DNA from: Heliophilum fasciatum
GTDB taxonomy: Bacteria > Bacillota > Desulfitobacteriia > Heliobacteriales > Heliobacteriaceae
DNA: 64,000 bases
NCBI RefSeq assembly: GCF_004341395.1
Contig: NZ_SLXT01000009.1
Location: forward strand, 47,596 to 111,595
Reading direction: 5' to 3'
Shown: one piece after another, positions 1 to 10,320 of the stretch
How the letters are laid out: each line of letters opens with the position of its first letter
How positions within the stretch are numbered: the stretch's first letter is position 1
Program-made: the position numbers and the translations under genes
Notes under the pieces: generated by a model
Database searches by the model: none
What the model was told of the DNA's origin: nothing
The model's input: only the letters and a program-made list of their open reading frames with translations

Positions 1-197
1 TAAAAGATATCACCGTAGGGATTATTGTTGATGGTGTATCGGAAGTGTTGACCGTTCCTGTCAATGACATTGAGCCACCACCGATGGCCAATAACAACAT
101 TGATCAAGAATTTATCTCTGGTGTAGGTAAATTAGGGCAACGCTTACTGATGTTGATTAACTTGGATAAAGTGATTCTTAATTTAACGCAACAATAA
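1..197 (+). CDS. cheW: CheW chemotaxis coupling protein, C-terminal part
   Basis: The reading frame is open from the window edge to a TAA at 195-197 and covers about 64 residues. It reads as the end of a CheW domain: a 'GIIVDGVSEVLTVP' strand-turn, a 'IEPPP' stretch, then 'FISGVGKLGQRLLMLINLDKVI', all characteristic of CheW C-termini. CheW couples chemoreceptors to the CheA kinase at the inner face of the membrane. The N-terminal half lies outside the window. The next gene is cheD, so this is the end of a chemotaxis operon, as seen upstream of sigD in Bacillus. Confidence 0.9.
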   Translation, partial: KDITVGIIVDGVSEVLTVPVNDIEPPPMANNNIDQEFISGVGKLGQRLLMLINLDKVILNLTQQ

Positions 198-244
198 TCA
201 GTTTTCGTTTGAACCGCAGGCAATTGGGATGGGGAGGTGATGGC

Positions 245-724
245 GTGCTTGTTAAGGTGGGAATGGCTGATCTAAAGACAGCAAAAGCACCTGCTAATTT
301 AATGACTGCCGGTCTTGGATCTTGTATTGGAATATGCCTCTTTGATCCGGTGGCTAAAATTGGTGGGCTAGCTCATATCATGTTACCCTTATCTACACAA
401 GCCCGCAGCTCAGACAATAAAGCGAAATTTGCAGATACAGCCATCCCGGTATTGGTTGATGATATGATCAAACTTGGGGCATCGAAATCCCGAATTGTGG
501 CGAAAATTGCGGGTGGCGCACAGATGTTTGCCTTTCCGGGTACTTCCGATGTGATGCGCATCGGTGACAGGAACGCAGAATCTGTAGTTAATGGCCTAAA
601 AAAGATGAATATTCCCCTGTTGGCTCGGGAAACAGGAGGGAATTTTGGACGCACAATTGAACTAAATACAACGACCGGAATGCTCCACATTCGCACTGTT
701 GACCGAGGTGAGAAGGTGGTGTAG
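245..724 (+). CDS. cheD: CheD, chemoreceptor glutamine deamidase
   Basis: About 159 residues. CheD deamidates specific Gln residues of chemoreceptors and in Gram-positives also interacts with the CheC phosphatase. The family signature is clear: 'GLGSCIGICLFDP' with the catalytic Cys, followed by 'GGLAHIMLP' with the catalytic His, then a conserved 'KIAGGAQMF' segment. A longer frame opens at a TTG at 209, but GTG 245 is preferred. It has a GGGGAGGTGA ribosome site (231-240) at good spacing and gives the usual family N-terminus (VLVKVGMADLK). It lies between cheW and a small membrane protein and is probably co-transcribed with the following sigma factor. Confidence 0.93.
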   Translation: MLVKVGMADLKTAKAPANLMTAGLGSCIGICLFDPVAKIGGLAHIMLPLSTQARSSDNKAKFADTAIPVLVDDMIKLGASKSRIVAKIAGGAQMFAFPGTSDVMRIGDRNAESVVNGLKKMNIPLLARETGGNFGRTIELNTTTGMLHIRTVDRGEKVV

Positions 725-737
725 GGAGGAAGAAGAA

Positions 738-1112
738 TTGTTTGGGCCAAAATTTTGGCTCCCCCTCGGCTTGGCCATAATAACGATGATAATAACCACT
801 GCTGTTGGCATTCATGCATCGGTAACATGGTTTATTCTTTTGTTACGTAGTTTCTTTTTTTCCGTGGTTATGGGAGGATGCACTTTTGCTCTGGTCGCTT
901 ATATTGACCATATTTTAGCCGAGAAAAAAATTTCTTCACCGGGGACTGCACAAGAGCAAGTTGGTGCAGGAAATGACAGTACGTTAGACATGCAAATACC
1001 TTCGGTCCTTCCTTTTGCACCTAGTCAGATTGAACAAGATCTAGAACGTTTATTGTCAGCGGATCCCGAACGGGCTGCAGAAATTATTCGAAAAATGCAG
1101 TTGGATGACTAG
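738..1112 (+). CDS. small membrane protein of the chemotaxis/sigD cluster, unknown function
   Basis: A 124-residue protein. The start is taken as TTG 738, 8 nt after a GGGAGG site at 724-729. The open frame extends upstream to 699, but that part overlaps cheD and has no ribosome site. Two hydrophobic segments (about residues 5-24 and 29-60) are followed by a hydrophilic tail that ends in a helical 'LSADPERAAEIIRKMQLDD'. The position, between cheD and the flagellar sigma factor, resembles small poorly conserved flagellar-operon proteins. I do not recognise a family. The predicted location is the cytoplasmic membrane with the tail inside. Confidence 0.7.
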   Translation: MFGPKFWLPLGLAIITMIITTAVGIHASVTWFILLLRSFFFSVVMGGCTFALVAYIDHILAEKKISSPGTAQEQVGAGNDSTLDMQIPSVLPFAPSQIEQDLERLLSADPERAAEIIRKMQLDD

Positions 1113-1175
1113 CCAGAGTCGAAAGAGCAAGGGTTATAATTTTAGGAGCAGGATCGTAGGTAGGTGGCGAATGAT

Positions 1176-1970
1176 ATGACTTCGACAAAGTCGGCTGTGC
1201 TGGCGGCGCCACTTTGGACTCGATACAAGGTTCATCATGATCGTGTGGCGAGAGATGAGTTGATCGTTCTGTACGCACCATTAGTGAAGTATGTAGCTGG
1301 TCGATTGGCCATTGGGTTGCCGTCCAACGTGGACCGCGATGACTTATACAGTTATGGTGTATTTGGATTGATCGATGCGATTGAGAAATTTGATCCAACG
1401 CGTGGACTTAAATTTGAAACGTACGCTGTATCGCGCGTACGTGGCTCCATGTTTGATGGGTTGCGAGCGATGGATTGGGTTCCTGCTTCGGTTCGCCAAC
1501 GAGCGAAAGAATTAGAGAAGCTTTTACATTCCTTATCGGGCAAATTAGGGCGTGTAGCAACAGATCAAGAAGTAGCCGAGGCGATGGGAATTACGGAAGC
1601 CGAATACCAAAAGCTACTTCATGATCTGCAAGCTACCTCACTACTTTCACTTGATGAACCTTGGACAACTGATGGCGGAAAGAGCGAGAGTGTTCGCTTA
1701 TTAGACACACTTATCGATGTTCGGGGGCATGATCCGGTTACCGCTGCCGAAGTCTCTGAGTTACGAAATACATTAATTCGTTCCATTGACCGCTTACCCG
1801 AAAAGGAACGTCTGGTGATTACCCTTTATTATTATGAAGATTTGACACTTAAAGAAATCGGCAGTTTAATGAATCTTTCCGAATCTCGTATTTCTCAACT
1901 TCACACCAAAGCGATTTTGCGGTTGCGTGGTCAGTTATCACGCCATAAGAAGAAGTTGATTGAAAATTAA
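1176..1970 (+). CDS. sigD: RNA polymerase sigma factor for flagellar genes (SigD/FliA/WhiG family)
   Basis: About 264 residues, the normal size for sigma-28. Region 2 is around residues 36-100 ('DRDDLYSYGVFGLIDAIEKF', then 'FETYAVSRVRGSMFDGLR'). Region 3 follows with 'VPASVRQRAKELEK'. Region 4 near the C-terminus reads 'LPEKERLVITLYYYEDLTL' and continues as a helix-turn-helix ending in 'SESRISQLHTKAILRLR'. It directs polymerase to late flagellar, motility and chemotaxis promoters. ATG 1176 has an AGGTGG 8 nt upstream; GTG 1164 in the same frame is the alternative. The neighbours (cheW, cheD upstream, rpsB downstream) reproduce the sigD context of Bacillus. An anti-sigma FlgM is not encoded here. 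Confidence 0.95.
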   Translation: MTSTKSAVLAAPLWTRYKVHHDRVARDELIVLYAPLVKYVAGRLAIGLPSNVDRDDLYSYGVFGLIDAIEKFDPTRGLKFETYAVSRVRGSMFDGLRAMDWVPASVRQRAKELEKLLHSLSGKLGRVATDQEVAEAMGITEAEYQKLLHDLQATSLLSLDEPWTTDGGKSESVRLLDTLIDVRGHDPVTAAEVSELRNTLIRSIDRLPEKERLVITLYYYEDLTLKEIGSLMNLSESRISQLHTKAILRLRGQLSRHKKKLIEN

Positions 1971-2032
1971 ACGTAACAAGTATCATTAAGATTACACGCA
2001 ACCAATCTGTTCATCCGAGGGGGAACAATCGC

Positions 2033-3547
2033 ATGGTTACATCGAATGGGCTATTCAAAAGTGAAGGGAACCTGTCGAACGATTCGCGGGAGACTGTTCA
2101 AGAAGTCCATAATAATGAACTACCTGAACAAACAGAACTGCCTGAAGATGTTCCGGCCTATCAAGAAGGCAAAGTGACTGTGCAGATTGACCGTGATGGG
2201 ATGCATGCATATGTTATTGTTTTGGGTGCAGGAAGCGCGAATGATGCAACCAAAAACGTTGATCCCTCGATTGTTCAAGAGGCATTGCAAAAAAATGGTG
2301 TGATCTTTGGTATTATCGATGGCGCTATTGAAAAAGCGGTGCAACCGTTGAATTTTGGCCAAAAAATTACAGTAGCTAAAGGAATTCCGCCTCAACCAGG
2401 AACAGATGCACAATTAAATTATTGTTTTGATCCTGACCAAAGAATAAAACTCACCGAACTTGAAGATGGTCGTGTTGATTATTATAATTTGAGTTTGATC
2501 AAAAACGTTCAAGTTGGCGACATCTTGATGATTCGTGTTCCACCTACCAGCGGTACACCGGGAACGACGGTCATGGGGCATGAAGTTAAACCAAAGGCTG
2601 GGAAAGATCGCCGTATTCCTGCCGGTAAAAACACGATATTAAGCGAAGATGGAAAACTTTTGACAGCTACGGTAGCAGGTCATGTTCATATTGCCGGTGG
2701 GCGTGTACATATTGATCCGGTTTTTGAATGGCCCGGTGATGTTGACTTTTCTTCGGGGAACTTATCCTTTCTTGGCTCGATTATCGTTCGTGGGAATATT
2801 TCTTATGGCTTTAAGGTCGAATGTGCAGGTAATCTGGAGGTCTTTGGATCCATTGATGGAGGATCTGTTGACATTGGTGGTAACTTAACGGTTCGACAAG
2901 GTATTCAAGGGCAACAGCGCTCACTGCTTAAAGTCAAAGGGAATATTGCGGCCCACTTTATTGAAAACTGTACAGTTCAAGCTGATGGTGATATTGTTGT
3001 TGGTGAAGGGATTATTCACTCACAAGTTGATGCCGGTGGCAAGATTCATGTTGGCGGTAAAAAAAGTGTAATTGTTGGCGGGCGAGTTCGTGCTGTTGAA
3101 GAAATCGAGGCAAAAATTATTGGTTCACCTCATGCAACAGTGACTGAAATTGAAGTGGGAATTCGCCCGGAACGTCGAGAGTATTTTCAAGAATTATTGA
3201 ATCGGGAAAAGCTTAATGCTTCAAAAGTTGAACAAACCGAGAAAACTATCGCTTTACTTAAAGACTGGGAGAAAAAACAAGGCCGTCTGTCACCGGACAA
3301 GCGGCAAATCTTATTGCGGTTAACGCGTTCACAGTTTCAATTGTTAAAAGAAGCTGACGATTTAATGAAGGAAAAAGCGCAGATTGAAAAAGAGTTTGAG
3401 CAAGTGGCGCACGGTAAAGTGTGCGCTCATACCATTATTTATCCTGGTGTAATGATCAGAATTGGAACTGCTTCGATGCGGGTCCGTGACAATATTCGGG
3501 CTTCTACAGTAGTCATTCGTGATGGGCTATTAGAAGTCATTCCATGA
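2033..3547 (+). CDS. FapA/DUF342 family protein
   Basis: 504 residues, starting at ATG 2033 after a GAGGGGGAAC site. The N-terminal half is a globular domain. The centre (about residues 190-370) is a run of short Gly- and Val-rich beta repeats ('GNISYGFKVECAGNLEVFGS', 'VRQGIQG', 'GDIVVGEGI') that form the right-handed beta-helix of the FapA/DUF342 family. A coiled-coil segment (about 385-460, rich in E, K, L and Q) precedes a final beta segment. Members are often linked to flagellar and motility loci or polymer assembly in Firmicutes, but the biochemical role is not settled. Here it follows the flagellar sigma factor, which suggests a motility- or envelope-linked role. Confidence 0.8.
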   Translation: MVTSNGLFKSEGNLSNDSRETVQEVHNNELPEQTELPEDVPAYQEGKVTVQIDRDGMHAYVIVLGAGSANDATKNVDPSIVQEALQKNGVIFGIIDGAIEKAVQPLNFGQKITVAKGIPPQPGTDAQLNYCFDPDQRIKLTELEDGRVDYYNLSLIKNVQVGDILMIRVPPTSGTPGTTVMGHEVKPKAGKDRRIPAGKNTILSEDGKLLTATVAGHVHIAGGRVHIDPVFEWPGDVDFSSGNLSFLGSIIVRGNISYGFKVECAGNLEVFGSIDGGSVDIGGNLTVRQGIQGQQRSLLKVKGNIAAHFIENCTVQADGDIVVGEGIIHSQVDAGGKIHVGGKKSVIVGGRVRAVEEIEAKIIGSPHATVTEIEVGIRPERREYFQELLNREKLNASKVEQTEKTIALLKDWEKKQGRLSPDKRQILLRLTRSQFQLLKEADDLMKEKAQIEKEFEQVAHGKVCAHTIIYPGVMIRIGTASMRVRDNIRASTVVIRDGLLEVIP

Positions 3548-3595
3548 AAACAATGAATCAAAATTGATGAAAAATAGCCTGTAGGGGGGATTCCA

Positions 3596-3913
3596 TTGAC
3601 CATTCGATCGGTTGATATGCAGGTTATTGTACCGAAAGTCACAGAAATTAGCCGAACTCAACAAATTCAGCAACAACAAGGTCAAAATGAACAGCAGTTT
3701 CAATCCCAGCTAAATCAACAAACAACACAATGGAAACAACAAAGTGTACCTACTACAGGACAAGCTGATAAAGGAGCAATCAAAGATCGCGAATCAAAAC
3801 AACAACAAAGAAAACAACACGAGCAAAAAAGTGACGAAGATAAAGAGCAAAACAAAGATGTACTTGACAACGAAGGACTATTACGGGGACATCATTTAGA
3901 TTTAAGAATATAA
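3596..3913 (+). CDS. Gln-rich hydrophilic protein of the flagellar cluster, unknown function
   Basis: 105 residues, starting at TTG 3596 after a GTAGGGGGGA site. The middle is strikingly Gln-rich and charged ('QQIQQQQGQNEQQFQSQL', 'KQQQRKQHEQKSDEDKEQ') and is probably disordered. There is no signal peptide, membrane segment or known domain. The end 'LLRGHHLDLRI' looks structured. It sits 48 bases after the FapA-like gene and 25 bases before the repeat protein, so it is most likely part of the same operon. Short Gln-rich proteins of this kind are found next to flagellar genes in Clostridia, but I cannot assign a role. Confidence 0.65.
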   Translation: MTIRSVDMQVIVPKVTEISRTQQIQQQQGQNEQQFQSQLNQQTTQWKQQSVPTTGQADKGAIKDRESKQQQRKQHEQKSDEDKEQNKDVLDNEGLLRGHHLDLRI

Positions 3914-3938
3914 TTAGCAAGGAGGCGAGTTTTACACG

Positions 3939-5327
3939 ATGCTCACAGTGCTAACAGTAGCAGGTATCATCATTATGATTATTGGTATTGGACTGATTCT
4001 AAAAGAGCAATCGGAAAAACACCTAGATGGGGAAGAGTTAGGTAATTGGCAACAACGTCAAAAAGAAGCACAACGGCTTCAAAACGATCTGGATTTATTG
4101 ATGCGTACCTTAAGTAGACGCAGTGAAGAGGCAATCGAAAAATTGCGTGTACAAATTGAACAGGGTCGGCAATTAACATCACAATTAGAAGTTGAACGAG
4201 CCTATATCGCGGAAATGAGCCAAGATATTTCGGCGAAACGCAAAGAACTTTTATTGCATGCCCAAGCCATAGCACCCACACCCACTGTGGTTGCTGAAGC
4301 TTTTGTAGCATCGCCAAGTGAAGCCTCTGTAATGGTCACAGAGCCCTCAACGGCAGAAGCGCCTGTAATGGTCGAGGAGTACGAAGCTCCAGCGGCAGAA
4401 GCGCCTACAATGGTCGAGGAGTACGAAGCTCCAGCGGCAGAAGCACCTGCAATGGTCGAGGAGTACGAAGCCCCGGCGGTAGAAGCGCCTGCAATCGTCG
4501 AGGAGTACGAAGCCCCGGCGGTAGAAGCGCCTGCAATCGTCGAGGAATATGAAGCCCCAGCGGCAGAAGCGCCTGCAATGGTCGAGGAGTACGAAGCCCC
4601 AGCGGCAGAAGCGCCTGCAATGGTCGAGGAGTACGAAGCCCCAGCGGCAGAAGCGCCTGCAATCGTCGAGGAGAACGAAGCCCCAGCGGCAGAAGCGCCT
4701 GCAATGGTCGAGGAGAACGAAGCCCCAGCGGCAGAAGCGCCTGCAATGGTCGAGGAGTATGAAGCTCCAGCGGCAGAAGCACCTGCAATCGTCGAGGAGT
4801 ACGAAGCTCCAGCGGCAGAAGCGCCTGCAATGGTCGAGGAGTACGAAGCCCCGGCGGCAGAAGTGCCTGCAATGGTCGAGGAGTATGAAGCCCCGGCGGC
4901 AGAAGTGCCTGCAATGGTCGAGGAGAACGAAGCCCCAGCGGCAGAAGCGCCTGCAATCGTCGAGGAATATGATGCTCCGGGCGTTGAGACACCTGTTTTA
5001 AAAGATAAGGTTGTTTCGATTAATGATTATGCAACATTATTAGAGGCACCCTCAGAAGTTGAAGCACCGGAGAGTGGATTGATCTCCTATCCATTGCGTC
5101 AATATGCACAGATTCAAGAGCTTACAAAACCTCAAAAGCCCGAGCGCAATTTAGCCCAACTTTTCCCGCCTGAAAAAGGAGATCCCCGCCTATGGCCACG
5201 GGAAGAACGTTATGAGAAAGTAGGCCCGTTATATCTTCTGGGGGTAAGTGATGAAGAAATTGCGGAGTTTCTGAATTTAGGAAAAGATGAAGTTAAGCTC
5301 ATCCGCCAACTCCGGAGGCAGGAGTAG
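3939..5327 (+). CDS. membrane-anchored repeat protein in the SwrB position
   Basis: 462 residues. The N-terminus is a single membrane anchor (about residues 3-24, 'VLTVAGIIIMIIGIGLILK'). A coiled coil follows (about 30-110, rich in Q, R, E and L). Then come 15 tandem copies of a 14-residue acidic Ala/Pro/Glu repeat of the type AEAPAMVEEYEAPA (4353-4982). The C-terminus (about 410-462) has a conserved 'ERYEKVGPLYLLGVSDEEI' segment ending in a helix-turn-helix-like 'NLGKDEVKLIRQLRRQ'. The architecture of anchor, coiled coil and small C-terminal helical domain, together with its place between sigD and rpsB, matches SwrB/YlxL of Bacillus, a flagellar basal body assembly factor. SwrB itself lacks such repeats. 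The assignment is inferred from position and architecture, not from clear sequence identity. Confidence 0.6.
   Translation: MLTVLTVAGIIIMIIGIGLILKEQSEKHLDGEELGNWQQRQKEAQRLQNDLDLLMRTLSRRSEEAIEKLRVQIEQGRQLTSQLEVERAYIAEMSQDISAKRKELLLHAQAIAPTPTVVAEAFVASPSEASVMVTEPSTAEAPVMVEEYEAPAAEAPTMVEEYEAPAAEAPAMVEEYEAPAVEAPAIVEEYEAPAVEAPAIVEEYEAPAAEAPAMVEEYEAPAAEAPAMVEEYEAPAAEAPAIVEENEAPAAEAPAMVEENEAPAAEAPAMVEEYEAPAAEAPAIVEEYEAPAAEAPAMVEEYEAPAAEVPAMVEEYEAPAAEVPAMVEENEAPAAEAPAIVEEYDAPGVETPVLKDKVVSINDYATLLEAPSEVEAPESGLISYPLRQYAQIQELTKPQKPERNLAQLFPPEKGDPRLWPREERYEKVGPLYLLGVSDEEIAEFLNLGKDEVKLIRQLRRQE
4353..4982 (+). repeat. 15 in-frame copies of a 42-bp tandem repeat
   Basis: Fifteen consecutive 42-bp units encode A/V-E-A/V-P-A-M/I-V-E-E-Y/N-E-A-P-A. 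The units differ mostly at a few third-codon positions and at M/I, Y/N and A/V choices. This points to recent expansion by slippage or unequal exchange while the frame was kept. The last unit is degenerate (ends DAPG). The antisense strand is also open over this stretch, which is a by-product of the repeat and not a gene. Confidence 0.95.
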
Positions 5328-5336
5328 GAGGGGGAT

Positions 5337-6080
5337 ATGGTGAACGAAGATCGTACAAACGTTGACCATGACAAAAGCATGGTACCGAGCGTAGGGATGA
5401 AAGTCTTTCTAAGCGGTGCTATGTTATTTATGATTAGTGTATCACTTTATGTTTGGGGTCCAACTGATGTGGCTTCTACGGCTGTATCGTCAGCACCACC
5501 TGAGCAAGAAAGCGTAGCGCCACCGCAACCTGAAGCAGAAGATTCAAAGCCGCAGGGGATAGCAGCCGGAACTGCCGCTACTCCAACGATGACAGGCACA
5601 AACACCCCTATTCAGCCTGCGGCGACCGCAAAAGGAACTGCTTCAGAGCCATCGACACCGAAAAAAACTGTTGACACTACATCCCCAGCGAAAAGAACTT
5701 CTGAAGAAACAGCAGCAAAGAAATCTACGACCACGGCCGCCGTAAAATCACGAGTTACGACTGAGCCGGCTGCTTCGGCGCCAGTGAAACCACAGCTAAA
5801 ACAAGAACCGCTTGCCGATAAAGTTCCAGTGAAACCGCGAACAGAAGAAGAACCACTTACCGACAAAGCTCCAGCAAAACCGCGAACAGAGCAAGAACCG
5901 CTTGCCGACAAAGTTCCAGTAAAACCGTGGACCGATGAGGAACCAATTGCTGAGAGAGCGTCGACAAGACCGGAACCGGCACAAGAACCGCCGGCATGGC
6001 TTAATTATAATCAGCCATCGCAAGCCCCTAGAGAAGATGATTGCCCAACGTGGTTGAAATGTGTGAAATCTCATAAATAA
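5337..6080 (+). CDS. membrane-anchored Pro/Glu/Thr-rich protein, unknown function
   Basis: 247 residues, starting at ATG 5337 after a GGAGGGGG site. A short cytoplasmic N-terminus is followed by one hydrophobic segment (about residues 22-42, 'VFLSGAMLFMISVSLYVWG'). The rest is a long low-complexity Ala/Pro/Thr/Glu/Lys stalk. Four 45-bp repeats (5787-5966; KPRTEEEPLTDKAPA type) occupy its second half. The end 'DDCPTWLKCVKSH' has two Cys flanking a Trp. It is the last gene before a terminator and probably belongs to the motility operon. The layout suggests a protein that spans from the membrane into the wall, but no family is recognised. Confidence 0.65.
   Translation: MVNEDRTNVDHDKSMVPSVGMKVFLSGAMLFMISVSLYVWGPTDVASTAVSSAPPEQESVAPPQPEAEDSKPQGIAAGTAATPTMTGTNTPIQPAATAKGTASEPSTPKKTVDTTSPAKRTSEETAAKKSTTTAAVKSRVTTEPAASAPVKPQLKQEPLADKVPVKPRTEEEPLTDKAPAKPRTEQEPLADKVPVKPWTDEEPIAERASTRPEPAQEPPAWLNYNQPSQAPREDDCPTWLKCVKSHK
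5787..5966 (+). repeat. four in-frame 45-bp tandem repeats
   Basis: Four 45-bp units encode KPxxxxEPLADKVPV-type 15-residue repeats in the stalk of the preceding membrane protein. The fourth unit is more divergent (PIAERAST). Confidence 0.85.
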
Positions 6081-6092
6081 TCAAGTAAATGG

Positions 6093-6129
6093 AAAACGCA
6101 GTCTTCATGGAGAAGACCGCGTTTTTTTA
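6093..6129 (+). terminator. rho-independent terminator ending the flagellar/sigD block
   Basis: AAACGC-A-GTCTTC pairs with GAAGAC-C-GCGTTT (one mismatch, loop ATGGA) and runs into a T tract at 6121-6128. It separates the motility genes from the rpsB promoter. Confidence 0.85.
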
Positions 6130-6151
6130 TCGATTAGAGGCGGAACAACAC

Positions 6152-6180
6152 TTGCGAGTGTAATTAAAATATGATACTAT
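6152..6180 (+). promoter_or_regulatory. sigma-A-type promoter for rpsB
   Basis: TTGCGA (6152-6157), a 17-nt spacer and TACTAT (6175-6180), about 120 bases before rpsB and directly after the terminator. A TATGAT at 6170 is spaced too closely to this -35 to be preferred. Confidence 0.55.
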
Positions 6181-6185
6181 TACCA

Positions 6186-6298
6186 ACGGTGTTAAAATCC
6201 GCACGGTCGTGGACTGGCTCGCCGGGTCTCCTGATTTCGGGAGAAGCGAGGAGAGATGAAGCAACCGGAGGTAAAAAAACCTAAAGGAGGTGGAGATA
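6186..6298 (+). promoter_or_regulatory. structured 5' leader of rpsB, candidate S2 autoregulatory site
   Basis: Between the promoter and the start there is a stable two-part hairpin: CTCGC/GCGAG outer and TCTCC/GGGAGA inner stems (about 6218-6250). A small AGGT/ACCT hairpin follows just before the AGGAGGTGG ribosome site. Ribosomal protein S2 operons are often controlled through their leaders. That this one is an S2 target is an inference. Confidence 0.4.
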
Positions 6299-6997
6299 GT
6301 GGCGGTTATTTCGATGAAACAGCTGCTGGAGGCCGGGGTACATTTCGGTCACCAAACCCGCCGCTGGAACCCCAAGATGGCTCCGTATATCTTCACGGAG
6401 CGCAATGGTATTTATATCATTGATCTGCAAAAGACGGTGCGCAAAGTCGATGAGGCCTATAACTTCATCCGCGACGTCGCAGCCCAAGGCAAAAAGATTC
6501 TTTTTGTCGGCACGAAAAAACAAGCCCAAGACTCCGTCAAAGAAGAAGCAGAACGTTGCGGCATGTACTTCGTGAACCAACGCTGGCTCGGTGGTATGCT
6601 GACCAACTTCCAAACCATCCAAAAACGCATCTCCCGTTTGCGTGACTTGGAGAAAATGGAGACAGATGGCACCTTTCAACTGCTTCCCAAAAAAGAAGTA
6701 GCTCAACTGATTCATGAAAAAGAAAAGTTAGAGCGATTCCTTGGCGGGATCAAAGACATGAAAGAATTGCCCGGTGCGGTATTCGTGATCGATCCGCGCA
6801 AAGAACGGATTGCTGTTGCCGAAGCACGTCGATTAGGGATTCCTCTCGTTGGTATTGTTGATACCAACTGTGATCCCGATGAAATCGACCACGTGATTCC
6901 TGGCAACGACGATGCAATTCGTGCAGTGAAGTTGCTGACCGCAAAAATGGCCGATGCAGTTCTTGAAGGCAATCAAGGACAATCAGAAGCCCAGTAA
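6299..6997 (+). CDS. rpsB: 30S ribosomal protein S2
   Basis: 232 residues, full length. The start is GTG 6299 ([19 protein letters not shown]), 8 nt after GGAGG. An upstream in-frame GTG at 6290 overlaps the ribosome site and is rejected. S2 hallmarks include '[14 protein letters not shown]', '[11 protein letters not shown]', '[12 protein letters not shown]' and '[13 protein letters not shown]'. S2 joins the small subunit late and helps dock S1-type activity. It is first in the rpsB-tsf-pyrH-frr cluster and is separated from tsf by a strong terminator hairpin, so expression of the two is probably graded. Confidence 0.98.
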   Translation: MAVISMKQLLEAGVHFGHQTRRWNPKMAPYIFTERNGIYIIDLQKTVRKVDEAYNFIRDVAAQGKKILFVGTKKQAQDSVKEEAERCGMYFVNQRWLGGMLTNFQTIQKRISRLRDLEKMETDGTFQLLPKKEVAQLIHEKEKLERFLGGIKDMKELPGAVFVIDPRKERIAVAEARRLGIPLVGIVDTNCDPDEIDHVIPGNDDAIRAVKLLTAKMADAVLEGNQGQSEAQ

Positions 6998-7005
6998 GCT
7001 TGTGG

Positions 7006-7040
7006 GGTGACCCCGGGGACAACCCCGCGGTCACCTTTTT
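7006..7040 (+). terminator. terminator between rpsB and tsf
   Basis: GGTGACC-C-CGGGG pairs with CCCCG-C-GGTCACC (loop ACAA) followed by TTTTT. It is very GC-rich and should end most rpsB transcripts. Confidence 0.9.
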
Positions 7041-7095
7041 GTTTCGTGTCAGAAGCGATAGGTACTTGATAGAGAAACCGCAGATTCTGATGTTG

Positions 7096-7101
7096 TATAA
7101 T
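7096..7101 (+). promoter_or_regulatory. -10 element of a likely tsf promoter
   Basis: A perfect TATAAT lies about 80 bases before tsf and after the rpsB terminator. A TTGATA at 7066 is 24 nt away, too far for a standard -35, so the upstream element is uncertain. Confidence 0.4.
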
Positions 7102-7175
7102 AATGATACAGGGAATAAATCAGATTATATTTAGTAAAACTAAATAAATGATACACAAATGAGGAGGAAACTGTT

Positions 7176-9207
<2,032 letters not shown>

Positions 9208-9211
<4 letters not shown>

Positions 9212-9447
9212 CAAGCGTAGCACCGCAGGATGAACAGTTAAAGGTGCTGATCGGTAAAACGGTTGAGCAAGCGGAGGCTTATTGTTCTGAATGGGCATGT
9301 TCATTACGGCTAACCTTGACAGGAACGGCTAATGAAGCGTCGGATCGCATTGCGCGAATCGTTCAGGTCTATTCATCTCTCGATGGTGAGATACACGCCA
9401 TTTACGCCTATTTTCCCGCCCAATTGACCATATCGCAAAGGATATGA
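9208..9447 (+). CDS. short hypothetical protein after frr
   Basis: 79 residues, beginning at a TTG that overlaps the frr stop codon (…TTGA). There is no strong ribosome site except sequence inside frr, so translation would rely on coupling. The sequence is globular and soluble ('LIGKTVEQAEAYCSEWACSL', then 'VYSSLDGEIHAIYAYFPAQL') with two Cys and no known domain. Its stop codon overlaps the terminator stem. Overlap with frr and normal composition favour a real gene, but I do not recognise a family. Confidence 0.55.
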
Positions 9448-9480
9448 CCCCCTCGGGGCTCCGAGGGGGTTCAATCTTAC
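9447..9480 (+). terminator. terminator-like hairpin before uppS
   Basis: ACCCCCTCGG pairs perfectly with CCGAGGGGGT around GGCT. The downstream T run is weak (TCAATCTT), so it may be a partial terminator or a stability element. Confidence 0.6.
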
Positions 9481-9525
9481 ATGAACCCCATGTAAAATGA
9501 CAGCCAAGAATGAGGAGGGGTTAGC

Positions 9526-10308
9526 TTGCAATGGCGTTTTTGGCCTTTTCACCGTCGTAGAAAAGGCGCAGGATCTGATGATTTGTCAGCGCAACTGAAT
9601 GCGCAAAAATTACCTAAACATGTAGCGATTATCATGGACGGTAACGGGCGATGGGCCAAACGTCGTGGATTGCCACGTGCGGCCGGTCATCGTGCTGGTG
9701 TAGAATCCCTGCGGCAAGTGCTGGAAACATGCACGGATCTAGGGATTCAAGTGTTAACAGTTTACGCTTTCTCCACGGAAAACTGGAAACGACCGGCCGA
9801 TGAAGTATCTGCACTTATGGATCTCTTAGTTGAGTACTTACGTAAAGAAATTAAAGAGCTTCATGAAAAGGGTGTCCGCGTACGGGCGATTGGCAAAGTG
9901 GATGATCTTCCCCAAGTGGCCCAGCGTGAGTTAGCATCGGCGATCAAGAAAACCCAAGACAATCGCAAAATCACCTTAAATCTCGCCTTAAATTACGGTG
10001 GTCGTGTAGAGATTGTGGAAGCCGTCAAAAAAGTTGTTGCCAATGTAACGGCTGGCACGATTCAGATCGATGACATTAATGAGCAATATCTGGAGCAGCA
10101 TCTGTATACGGCCGGTCTGCCCGATCCGGATTTGTTGATTCGCCCTTCCGGTGAATTACGGTTGTCAAACTTTCTATTATGGCAATCAGCCTATACGGAG
10201 ATTTGTGTGACATCGACATTATGGCCAGATTTCGGGCGGCAGGAGTTGTTACAAGCACTTATCGATTATCAAGGGCGCGACCGCAGATTTGGTGGCGTCA
10301 AGGTCTAG
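9526..10308 (+). CDS. uppS: undecaprenyl diphosphate synthase
   Basis: 260 residues. It adds cis isoprene units to farnesyl diphosphate to make the C55 lipid carrier for peptidoglycan. TTG 9526 follows a GAGGAGGGG site. Motifs: 'HVAIIMDGNGRWAKRRGLPR' with the catalytic Asp of DGNGRW and the basic patch, 'GHRAGVESLR', 'LTVYAFSTENWKRP', and the C-terminal 'PDPDLLIRPSGELRLSNFLL' with the RxSGExRxSNF signature. It is followed 12 bases later by cdsA, the standard pairing. Confidence 0.97.
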   Translation: MQWRFWPFHRRRKGAGSDDLSAQLNAQKLPKHVAIIMDGNGRWAKRRGLPRAAGHRAGVESLRQVLETCTDLGIQVLTVYAFSTENWKRPADEVSALMDLLVEYLRKEIKELHEKGVRVRAIGKVDDLPQVAQRELASAIKKTQDNRKITLNLALNYGGRVEIVEAVKKVVANVTAGTIQIDDINEQYLEQHLYTAGLPDPDLLIRPSGELRLSNFLLWQSAYTEICVTSTLWPDFGRQELLQALIDYQGRDRRFGGVKV

Positions 10309-10320
10309 GGGGCCTGCCCT

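Noticed and set aside
4405..4992. Long antisense ORF over the 42-bp repeats
   Set aside because: It is a product of the in-frame repeat; it has no ribosome site and a purely repetitive sequence.
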